Origin: Streptosporangiaceae bacterium
GTDB lineage: Bacteria; Actinomycetota; Actinomycetes; Streptosporangiales; Streptosporangiaceae
Length of the DNA stretch: 7,416 nucleotides
Assembly (NCBI GenBank): GCA_030045215.1
Contig: JASIBJ010000289.1
Coordinates: forward strand, 1-7,416
Direction: 5' to 3'
Both the position numbers and the translations under genes were made by a program. The notes below the pieces were generated by a model that was not told where the DNA came from, did no database searches, and saw nothing but the letters and a program-made list of their open reading frames with translations. This document shows, piece after piece, positions 1 through 5,203 of the stretch (position 1 is the stretch's first letter; each line of letters opens with the position of its first letter).

Positions 1-2912
1 TCGACGTGCACCGGTTCCGCCGGCTGCGCCGGCAAGCCGCTGCCCTTCGCGGGAGCGGTGACTATGACGACGCGGCCGGACTCCTGCATCAGGCAGACGC
101 GCTCTGGCGCGGCCAGGCGCTGGCTGGCATTCGCGGCGACTGGGTGACGCGGATGAGGGACGTCCTCGACGAGGAGCGCCGGGCCGCCATCATCGAGCGC
201 ATCGAGTGCGAGCTGGAACTAGGCCGCCACGCCGATCTCATCGGCGAGCTTTGCCATCTGCTCACCAGGTATCCATTCGACGAAACGCTGGTTGCGCGCC
301 AGATGACCGCCCTGTACCGGACCGGCAGGCAGGCAGATGCGCTGAGTCTCTACCGGGAAACCCGCAGCCGTCTGATCGAAGAGCAGGGCACAGAGCCAGG
401 CACCACGCTCTCCGATCTCCACCTGCGCATCCTGAGCGGTGACGCCGGGCTGGCCATCAGCCCGGCCGGGCGGCGCGGCATCCAGGTGCCAATCGCCGAG
501 CCGGAACCGCTCGAGGTGGCCGAGTTCGTAGGCCGCGACGACGAGCTCTCCTTGCTCACGACGCAGACAGGCGACAGTCCGGCGATCGCGGTTATCGAGG
601 GCATGCCAGGCGTGGGCAAGACCACGCTGGCGGTTCGGGCGGCACGCATGCTCGCCGGGCAGTACCCCGACGGCCTGCTCCACCTGAACCTGCACTCCCA
701 TGATCCGCAGAGCCCTTCGTTGCATCCGGCCGAGGCGCTACGCCAGTTGCTGAGCATGTTGTCGGTGCCGGCCGAGCAGATACCTAAGACGCTCGACGAG
801 CGATCAGCGCTGTGGCGGGCCCATCTGAGCCGGCGCCGGGTCGTCGTCATCCTCGACGACGCCGCCGGGCATGACCAGATCCGCCCGCTCCTCCCGGCGG
901 CGGGTCAGTGCCTGATCCTGATCACGACTAGGCGCAGGCTGCCGGGCCTGGCCGGCGCGCGCACGGTCACGCTCGACGTGCTGTCCACAAACGAGGCTGT
1001 GTCGCTGTTCCGGCGAGTCGTCGGGGACGGCCGGGCACTGGATGCCGAGCAGGTCGCCGCGGCCGTAGCCCTGTGCGGGCGGCTGCCCCTCGCGATCCAG
1101 GTCGTCGCGGGTCGGTTCGCGCAGGCTGGGCAGCCCGGATTGCATGACCTGATTGAGGAATGGTCCCGGTCACCGGGATGGCTCGCCGGTACGGGGACGG
1201 CAACGGCTGAGGTGATAACCGCCTTCGAGCTGTCCTATCGGGCATTGGAACCCGACCATCAGCGGTTCTTCCGGCGCCTGGGCGCCAGTCCGTGCGCCAC
1301 TCACAGCCCGCTGGCTGCGGCGGCCCTGGCGGGCTGCGCTGTAGGTCAGGCCGAGGCAGCGATTGCCGTATTGCTCGATTGTCATCTGCTGAGGCAGGCT
1401 CCAGACGGCTACTTCCTTCTCCACGACCTCGTCCGTGGCTACGCCGCCGCCCGGGCCAGGCGTGATGATTCGGAGGCCGAGCTGAAGCAAGCCGTGAGCG
1501 GACTTCTTGAGTACTACCTGCACATGGCGGATCAGGCTGACCGGTTTCTCTATCCGCTCCGGCGCCGCGGCGACGCTCAGGTCGACTTTGGGCCGGCCGG
1601 GAGCCCGGTATTCGACACCCGAGAGAGCGCGGCCGGATGGCTCGAAGCCGAGTGGCGCAACATCGTGCAGGCGGCGAGCTATGCGGGCCGGCATGAATGG
1701 AAGCGGGAGTGCGCAGACCTCAGCTACCTGCTGGCAGAGTTCCTGAAAATCAGGCCGTACTGGGATGAGGCGATCACGGTTCACGACCTCGCGCTACAGT
1801 CCAGCCGGTACCTGGCGGATCAGGCTCGAATCGCGCGCGCGTCGCTGGCACTCAGCGAGGTGCGCCAGCACACCGGGCGGCACGAGACCGCGATCGAGCT
1901 GGCCGAGGAGGCTGCGGCCATCTACCGGTCGCTCGGCGACACCAGAGGCGAGGCCGAGTCCCTCGATCAAATCGGCCTTGCCCATCAGCGCACCGCCCGT
2001 TCCCGCGAGGCGCTTGCCTACTTCCAGCAGGCACAGATCTTGTACCAGGCCGCGGAAGATCCGCGCGGCGTCGCCGACACCCTGAGCCACTCCGGAATCG
2101 CCTGCTGGCATCTCGGTCGTTACCGCGAGGCCAATGATCACCTGGACAAAGCACTATCGCTCTACCGCGCCGTCCCTGACCGGCGCGGAGAGGCGAAGGT
2201 GCTCAACAACCTCGGCCGGGTCCACGTCTACAACGGCCAGTACGAAAAGGCACTCGACATCTACCAGCAGTCCCTGCAGATCTTCGAGGAGATTGACGGA
2301 CCACAGAACCAGGCAATCTTGTGGCAGGCCATCGGCGGCGTGCACTGCTTCAGCGGCCGATTCGAGGAGGCACTCTCTGCCTGTCGCCGGGCTCTGAAGA
2401 TCTACCGGGACATCGGTGACCTGCCAGATGAGGCTGATGCGCTCAACGACATCGGCTATATGTATCAAAAACTGGCATACTATGACGAGGCGCTAATTCA
2501 CCACCAGAAGGCCCAGGCGATCGCCAGGGACATCGGGGACCCGTCTCAGCAGTTGATCGCGCTGCGCATGATCGCCGACATACATCGCGGGTCTGGACGT
2601 CCGGACGAGGCACTCGACAACTACTCTTCGGCGCTCAAGCTGGCCAGAGAAATCGGCAACCCCTACGAGGAAGGAAAGATCCTCGAAGGAATGGCCGAGC
2701 TGACGCTCTGCACGCAGCGGCGCGACGTCGCCCGGATTGTGTTGAGACAAGCACTCGACATCTTCGAGCGTCTCGGCGTGCCCGAAGCGGAGTCGGCGCG
2801 GACCCGGATACAAGCCATTGACCCCGCTTCCCCCGCTCGCGCGCCGCAGCGAACACCTGCTCGCGATGCACGTGCCGTCGGCGCCGGGGCGGCGGGCACT
2901 GGCACTGTGTGA
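1..2912 (+). CDS. AfsR/SARP-like regulator, BTAD + NB-ARC (STAND ATPase) + TPR, 5' partial
   Basis: Cytoplasmic ATP-dependent transcriptional regulator of the AfsR/SARP type, truncated by the window edge. The frame is already open at position 3 (GAC, then the GTG at 6), so that GTG is internal and the winged-helix DNA-binding domain, normally about 100 residues, lies upstream. Counting the codon at 6 as residue 1: a BTAD helical domain spans about 1-147; NB-ARC follows with FVGRD near 175, Walker A GMPGVGKT at 199-206, Walker B VVVILDD at 279-285, LILITTR at 303-309 and GRLPL at 358-362. A winged-helix section carries FELSYRAL (407-414) and LHDLVRGYA (472-480). Eight TPR units cover 610-929, followed by a short Ala/Pro/Arg-rich tail. 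ATP binding should switch an autoinhibited form to an active oligomer, as known for this family; the TPRs probably sense a ligand or partner. Family is very secure, target unknown. Confidence 0.95.
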   Translation, partial: DVHRFRRLRRQAAALRGSGDYDDAAGLLHQADALWRGQALAGIRGDWVTRMRDVLDEERRAAIIERIECELELGRHADLIGELCHLLTRYPFDETLVARQMTALYRTGRQADALSLYRETRSRLIEEQGTEPGTTLSDLHLRILSGDAGLAISPAGRRGIQVPIAEPEPLEVAEFVGRDDELSLLTTQTGDSPAIAVIEGMPGVGKTTLAVRAARMLAGQYPDGLLHLNLHSHDPQSPSLHPAEALRQLLSMLSVPAEQIPKTLDERSALWRAHLSRRRVVVILDDAAGHDQIRPLLPAAGQCLILITTRRRLPGLAGARTVTLDVLSTNEAVSLFRRVVGDGRALDAEQVAAAVALCGRLPLAIQVVAGRFAQAGQPGLHDLIEEWSRSPGWLAGTGTATAEVITAFELSYRALEPDHQRFFRRLGASPCATHSPLAAAALAGCAVGQAEAAIAVLLDCHLLRQAPDGYFLLHDLVRGYAAARARRDDSEAELKQAVSGLLEYYLHMADQADRFLYPLRRRGDAQVDFGPAGSPVFDTRESAAGWLEAEWRNIVQAASYAGRHEWKRECADLSYLLAEFLKIRPYWDEAITVHDLALQSSRYLADQARIARASLALSEVRQHTGRHETAIELAEEAAAIYRSLGDTRGEAESLDQIGLAHQRTARSREALAYFQQAQILYQAAEDPRGVADTLSHSGIACWHLGRYREANDHLDKALSLYRAVPDRRGEAKVLNNLGRVHVYNGQYEKALDIYQQSLQIFEEIDGPQNQAILWQAIGGVHCFSGRFEEALSACRRALKIYRDIGDLPDEADALNDIGYMYQKLAYYDEALIHHQKAQAIARDIGDPSQQLIALRMIADIHRGSGRPDEALDNYSSALKLAREIGNPYEEGKILEGMAELTLCTQRRDVARIVLRQALDIFERLGVPEAESARTRIQAIDPASPARAPQRTPARDARAVGAGAAGTGTV
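1833..2792 (+). repeat. Eight tandem 40-residue TPR units inside the AfsR-like gene
   Basis: Eight protein-level repeats begin at residues 610, 650, 690, 730, 770, 810, 850 and 890, a spacing of exactly 40 codons (120 bases) with no insertion. Each unit usually has Ala or a small residue at position 1, a Gly or Ser near position 8, Gly/Ala near 15, Ala at 20, and an amphipathic second helix ending in a Tyr/Phe/Ala-Arg-type pair before a Gly-Asp turn. The DNA copies have diverged, so this is an old protein repeat and not a recent tandem duplication. The array would form a superhelical binding surface. Confidence 0.75.
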
Positions 2913-2944
2913 CTGGCGGTGGTCAGGGGCCCCAGCCGCCTGTG

Positions 2945-2963
2945 AACTCGCCCGGCGCGAGTT
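2945..2963. terminator. Small hairpin after the AfsR-like gene
   Basis: AACTCGC (2945-2951) pairs with GCGAGTT (2957-2963) around a 5-base loop, 32 bases after the stop codon of the upstream gene. There is no T tract. It could be the first part of a terminator region for the + strand transcript, but 7 bp in GC-rich DNA is weak evidence. Confidence 0.35.
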
Positions 2964-3010
2964 ACGGCCCAGGGACCCAGGTGAGCCGCAGCGGGAGGGG
3001 TCGCGCCGGT

Positions 3011-3042
3011 GCGAGTTGCAAGGCAAGTCTCATGCAACTCGC
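3011..3042. terminator. 10-bp inverted repeat in the convergent spacer
   Basis: GCGAGTTGCA (3011-3020) and TGCAACTCGC (3033-3042) are perfect inverted copies separated by 12 bases. The element may fold as an RNA hairpin and help end the + strand transcript, or be a protein-binding dyad. Its right half belongs to a sequence (3026-3042) that recurs in modified form at 4435-4452 on the other side of the XRE-DUF397 cassette, which makes a pure terminator role less certain. Confidence 0.45.
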
Positions 3043-3053
3043 GTAGCGGAGAC

Positions 3054-3076
3054 ATCGGTCAGCTGACGGATATCCG
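3054..3076. other. Two adjoining perfect 10-bp palindromes
   Basis: GTCAGCTGAC (3058-3067) and CGGATATCCG (3067-3076) are each perfect palindromes and share one base. The first extends to an 18-base dyad (3054-3071) with ATC and GAT outer arms and one mismatched pair. Perfect palindromes without a loop are poor RNA hairpins and fit better with binding of a dimeric protein. No known operator is recognised. Confidence 0.4.
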
Positions 3077-3104
3077 CGCGCGGCGGGTCTCTCGGTACAT
3101 GCGA

Positions 3105-3130
3105 TCGGGCAAGGCCCGCGCCTTGCCCGA
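3105..3130. terminator. Strong stem-loop, probable bidirectional terminator
   Basis: TCGGGCAAGG (3105-3114) pairs perfectly with CCTTGCCCGA (3121-3130); the flanking C3115-G3120 pair extends the stem to 11 bp around a 4-base loop. It lies 24 bases beyond the DUF397 stop codon on the - strand and also faces the convergent AfsR-like gene, so it can serve either direction. No U-run follows on either strand, as is common for actinomycete terminators. Confidence 0.75.
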
Positions 3131-3154
3131 CTGGACTACTGGTCGGCTCACGAG

Positions 3155-3385
3155 TCAGTTGCCGAACTCGCCGTTCCGCACGCCTCCGATGAAGGCACGC
3201 CACTCGGAGGACGTGAACCGGAGAATCGGACCTTGGGAGTCCTTGCTGTGGCGGACACCGATCGATCCGTCCGGCAGAGTCGCGACCTCGACGCAATCGC
3301 CGTTCGCATAGCTGAGTGAACTCTTGACCCAGCGCGAACCCGAGGCCTCTGCGTCATTGCGGGGGTCCGAGGAAAGGTTTGGCAC
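3155..3385 (-). CDS. DUF397 domain protein
   Basis: A 76-residue cytoplasmic protein of the DUF397 family, which includes BldB-like developmental proteins of streptomycetes. The family pattern is clear: RWVKSS at 18-23, GDCVEVA at 29-35, a GVRHSKD segment at 43-49 (most members have VRDSKD, so the Asp to His change is slightly unusual), GPILRF at 52-57 and a Trp at 62 followed by Phe at 65. The start is GTG; an in-frame stop lies a short way upstream, no other start codon intervenes, and GAGG (3394-3397) sits 8 bases before it. It lies 61 bp after the XRE gene on the same strand. Genes of this family usually accompany an XRE-DUF5753 regulator and are thought to modulate it, sometimes described as antitoxin/toxin-like pairs. 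Biochemical function is unknown. Confidence 0.93.
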   Translation of the reverse strand: MPNLSSDPRNDAEASGSRWVKSSLSYANGDCVEVATLPDGSIGVRHSKDSQGPILRFTSSEWRAFIGGVRNGEFGN

Positions 3386-3446
3386 GTTATTGACCTCATT
3401 AGCGATCGCCGATCAGGTACGCGAAAGCGCCCAGCAACATTATCAG
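3386..3446 (-). other. XRE to DUF397 intercistronic gap with small dyad
   Basis: This 61-base gap holds the DUF397 ribosome binding site and overlapping dyads, GCGATCGC (3402-3409) and GATCG-C-CGATC (3404-3414). No convincing promoter is seen, so cotranscription with the XRE gene is likely. The dyads may be a weak RNA structure that sets the ratio of the two proteins, or a second regulator site. Confidence 0.35.
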
Positions 3447-4340
3447 TCAATCAAGGCCAGTGCTACCTCGTGACCAATAGGACTCGGCGGCCTCGATAAT
3501 CTGCGCCTTAGACGCTCCGGGATCGAGTGATGCGCTGACAAGGGCCTGGAAGACAAGTCTGTGCAAGTAGGTCTGTTGCTCGCCTTCCACCGTGAACACG
3601 TTTTTAAGCTGCTCGCTAGCTACGACATCCGGAAGGATTCCGTCGGCATCTGATACAAAATGAAAGATGACGAAAGCCGGCCCCAGCACGGTGTGCTGCG
3701 CGCCGAGCGGCAGGATGCGGATCGTGATGTTCGGCCGGTCGGCGAGCTCGGACAGGTGCCTGAGCTGCCGATACATGACCTGCTCGTCACCGATCCGTCG
3801 CCGCAGGATCGACTCATCGAGCACGACGTCCAGCTCAACCTGCGGCTCGCGCGTCAGCACCAGCTGGCGTTGCATCCGGACCCGGACGAGCCGCTCGATC
3901 AAGCCGGGTGCTATTGGCTCGATCCGGCCGTAATTAGTGATAATGTGCCGGGCGTAAGCTTCGGCTTGTAAAAGTCCTGGTATAACCTCGACGTGCCATA
4001 TAGCGATCGAGGTTGCTTCGTGCTCAAGACCGATATACTGCTGATAATCAGTCGAAAGTTCGTCGGCGAAGTCCTCCCACCAGCCCTTCTGGGTAGCATC
4101 GATAGCCAGCTGCAGAAGGTGAGCACGACGCGAACCAACGACGCCGTAGTAATCGAGCAGTTTCTCGACCTCATGCGGTTTCAGCCCGGTTCTCGCGAGT
4201 TCGTATCGACTGATCTTGGAGGGTGACCAGTTGAGAGCCGCCGCGACGCGATCCGCGCTCCGGCCCGAAGTCTCCCTGATCGCGCGCAACTCGGCTGCGA
4301 GGCGCCGGCGCCGTACCGTCGGGCTTCCTGGCGTCGACAT
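3447..4340 (-). CDS. XRE-family HTH regulator with DUF5753 domain
   Basis: A 297-residue cytoplasmic DNA-binding regulator. Residues about 13-67 form the helix-turn-helix, with SADRVAAALNWSPSKISRYE (28-47) covering the recognition region. A DUF5753 domain runs from about 104 to 285, with the family signatures YIGLEHEAT (102-110), VIPGLLQAEAYAR (119-131), ESILRRRIG (176-184), a YRQLRHL segment and PNITIRILPLGAQH (203-216). The ATG at 4340 is chosen over an in-frame upstream start at 4385 because AAGGAGG lies 8 bases before it and the protein then matches the usual family length. The gene is followed by a DUF397 gene, the standard partner. Leu124 is a TTA codon (3969-3971), rare in streptomycetes. 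Relatives (WhiJ-like and others) influence sporulation and antibiotic production; the target here is probably its own promoter. Confidence 0.95.
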   Translation of the reverse strand: MSTPGSPTVRRRRLAAELRAIRETSGRSADRVAAALNWSPSKISRYELARTGLKPHEVEKLLDYYGVVGSRRAHLLQLAIDATQKGWWEDFADELSTDYQQYIGLEHEATSIAIWHVEVIPGLLQAEAYARHIITNYGRIEPIAPGLIERLVRVRMQRQLVLTREPQVELDVVLDESILRRRIGDEQVMYRQLRHLSELADRPNITIRILPLGAQHTVLGPAFVIFHFVSDADGILPDVVASEQLKNVFTVEGEQQTYLHRLVFQALVSASLDPGASKAQIIEAAESYWSRGSTGLD

Positions 4341-4347
4341 TGCGGCG

Positions 4348-4355
4348 TCCTCCTT
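4348..4355 (-). promoter_or_regulatory. Ribosome binding site of the XRE gene
   Basis: The - strand reads AAGGAGGA here, almost the full anti-16S complement, ending 7-8 bases before the ATG at 4340. It decides the start codon against the longer reading from 4385. Confidence 0.85.
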
Positions 4356-4437
4356 CGCTCTGAGTCGTAAGGCGGACCCGCACAATCACGGCGGCGGTGA
4401 GCCGCGCTGTTGTGTCAGTCAGGCGAGCCCTGAGAGT

Positions 4438-4458
4438 CTCATTGCATCTCGCAATGAG
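4438..4458. promoter_or_regulatory. 21-bp inverted repeat, candidate operator of the XRE gene
   Basis: CTCATTGC (4438-4445) and GCAATGAG (4451-4458) are perfect inverted copies around a 5-base centre, ATCTC. The dyad lies about 98 bases upstream of the XRE start codon and overlaps the proposed -10 hexamer. Perfect 8-bp arms with 13-base centre spacing suit a dimeric HTH protein, and XRE regulators commonly autoregulate. The link to this XRE protein is inference. Confidence 0.55.
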
Positions 4459-4469
4459 GTCCTGCGCAA
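4441..4469 (-). promoter_or_regulatory. Candidate promoter of the XRE-DUF397 operon
   Basis: On the - strand TTGCGC (4464-4469) and TGCAAT (4441-4446) are separated by 17 bases, a plausible housekeeping-type pair (compare TTGACA and TANNNT). The -10 part lies inside the inverted repeat, so a bound repressor would block it. The match is imperfect and the leader would be about 95 bases. Confidence 0.35.
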
Positions 4470-4685
4470 CCTAACGAGGCGCTCGCGCCCGTGTGTTCGC
4501 CTTCGGCGAGACCATCCACCGGGCCGCGGTACGCCGGCATGTGCGCGGAGCGGCGGCCCTCGTGATCAGCCGACGTCAGCCTTCGTTAACGCGCAACGCC
4601 CCAGCGCATTGAAGATAGTTACCTGGCCACGTCATCAACACCGCGGACACTCGCCGAATAGCTACCGGAGTAGCGGTCTGGCAAT

Positions 4686-4707
4686 TGCTAGTGCGGAACA
4701 GCTAGCA
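4686..4707 (-). terminator. Weak stem-loop at the end of the peptide gene
   Basis: TGCTAG (4686-4691) pairs with CTAGCA (4702-4707) around a 10-base loop; the stem overlaps the TAG stop of the small peptide gene. With a second small hairpin 12 bases further on (4661-4674) it may weaken read-through toward the XRE gene. There is no U tract and the stem is only 6 bp. Confidence 0.25.
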
Positions 4708-4869
4708 GTGGTAATACACGCCGGAGACCACCGGAGCTGCGCCTTGCGCCAGCAGGTGGGCAGTGCCGATGTGCGCCGCGGATGGAAGCGCCGCTGTCCC
4801 CGCCAGACTGGACCCAGCCACAGTTAACGTCACGACAGCGGGAATGATAATTGCTAGCCCGATCCGCAT
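4702..4869 (-). CDS. Small exported peptide, 55 residues, unknown function
   Basis: A short gene not resembling any family I recognise. The product begins MRIGLAIIIPAVVTLTVAGS, a short positive N-terminus and a hydrophobic helix (residues about 3-19) followed by SLAG, where signal peptidase could cut after Ala23. The remaining 32 residues are Ala/Gly/His-rich and end in SGVYYHC with a lone terminal cysteine. The ATG at 4869 is preceded by GGAGGAG (spacing tight), and no other in-frame start exists before an upstream TAG. Third codon positions are mostly G or C, as in a real gene. Leu15 is TTA (4825-4827). It is divergent from the LAL regulator and upstream of the XRE gene on the same strand. 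It could be a signalling peptide, a small secreted or membrane-anchored protein, or a toxin; the sequence does not decide. Confidence 0.62.
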   Translation of the reverse strand: MRIGLAIIIPAVVTLTVAGSSLAGTAALPSAAHIGTAHLLAQGAAPVVSGVYYHC

Positions 4870-4871
4870 GA

Positions 4872-4878
4872 CTCCTCC
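4872..4878 (-). promoter_or_regulatory. Ribosome binding site of the small peptide gene
   Basis: The - strand reads GGAGGAG, with the GGAGG core four bases from the ATG at 4869. The complementarity is strong, the spacing shorter than the usual 5-9 bases. It is the main reason, with the signal peptide, for calling this small gene real. Confidence 0.6.
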
Positions 4879-5167
4879 ATGACGTTTACTGAGGTCAGCG
4901 CCCAGGTGCTAACCGCCAGCGGATCTCCGTAGTTGGGGACTCTCGCCTTCTGGAGGTATTGTTACACTTTTACGATCGATTAATAAAACATTGAAATGTG
5001 CCATGAAACTACCGTCACGACTCCTATTTCTGGTAAGGGGAAATTTTCACGTTTATCTGCAGTGCAAGGAGAAGTGAAACTCTCAGCTGGCCGCCCTGCG
5101 AATGTTAGCGACGCTATTCGCCGCAAATCCCCACGTGTGAGTCGGAGCTTTATGCCGATAAGCAAAC

Positions 5168-5196
5168 TTGTTTCCTGAATGTTCGAGTAGTAGTGT
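5168..5196 (+). promoter_or_regulatory. Candidate leaderless promoter of the LAL gene
   Basis: TTGTTT (5168-5173) and TAGTGT (5191-5196) are spaced by exactly 17 bases and resemble the actinomycete housekeeping pair TTGAC and TANNNT. The GTG start at 5204 begins 7 bases after the -10 box, where transcription would be expected to start, so the mRNA would have no leader. No Shine-Dalgarno sequence lies before this GTG, which agrees with leaderless translation, frequent in actinomycetes. Confidence 0.55.
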
Positions 5197-5203
5197 TCGC
5201 ACC

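Larger units (their letters stand above)
4341..4701. other. Non-coding region between XRE gene and small peptide gene
   Basis: This 361-base stretch separates two co-oriented - strand genes. It contains the XRE ribosome binding site, the inverted repeat and candidate promoter near 4438-4469, a 5-bp hairpin around 4499-4511, and a 14-base hairpin at 4661-4674 (GCTAC/GTAGC). Long frames cross it on the + strand, but they run antisense through the XRE start, are Arg/Ser-rich and show no family pattern. I see no gene in 4475-4660. Confidence 0.6.
4870..5203. other. AT-rich divergent intergenic region
   Basis: This 334-base stretch between the divergent peptide and LAL genes is clearly richer in A+T than its surroundings, most of all at 4955-5060. 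It includes promoter-like hexamers: on the - strand TTTATT (4982-4987) and TAACAA (4959-4964) with 17 bases between, which could drive the peptide gene, and the LAL promoter near 5168-5196. TTTCAC and GTGAAA near 5045-5078 form a 6-bp inverted repeat with a long loop. Two overlapping 60-residue frames on opposite strands look like chance. The low GC suggests a regulatory region with easy melting. Confidence 0.5.

Noticed and set aside
6..8. GTG at 6 as the start of the AfsR-like gene
   Set aside because: The frame is open to the window edge and the residues before and after match the interior of a BTAD domain; the DNA-binding domain must lie upstream.
2493..3026. Long antisense frames over the 3' end of the AfsR-like gene and elsewhere along it
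   Set aside because: Expected shadows of a GC-rich coding strand; composition is Arg/Ala/Gly-rich without domain signatures.
3009..3311. 100-codon + strand frame antisense to the DUF397 gene
   Set aside because: The opposite strand encodes a clear DUF397 domain with a ribosome binding site; this frame has none of that support.
4216..4827. 203-codon + strand frame crossing the XRE start and the spacer
   Set aside because: It runs antisense to the well-supported XRE N-terminus and the peptide gene, is rich in Arg/Ser/Pro, and has no family pattern or ribosome binding site.
4980..5178. Two overlapping frames of about 60 codons on opposite strands
   Set aside because: Both lie in the AT-rich divergent promoter region, overlap each other, and lack good ribosome binding sites or recognisable sequence. 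A 24-codon + strand frame at 5003 is equally weak.
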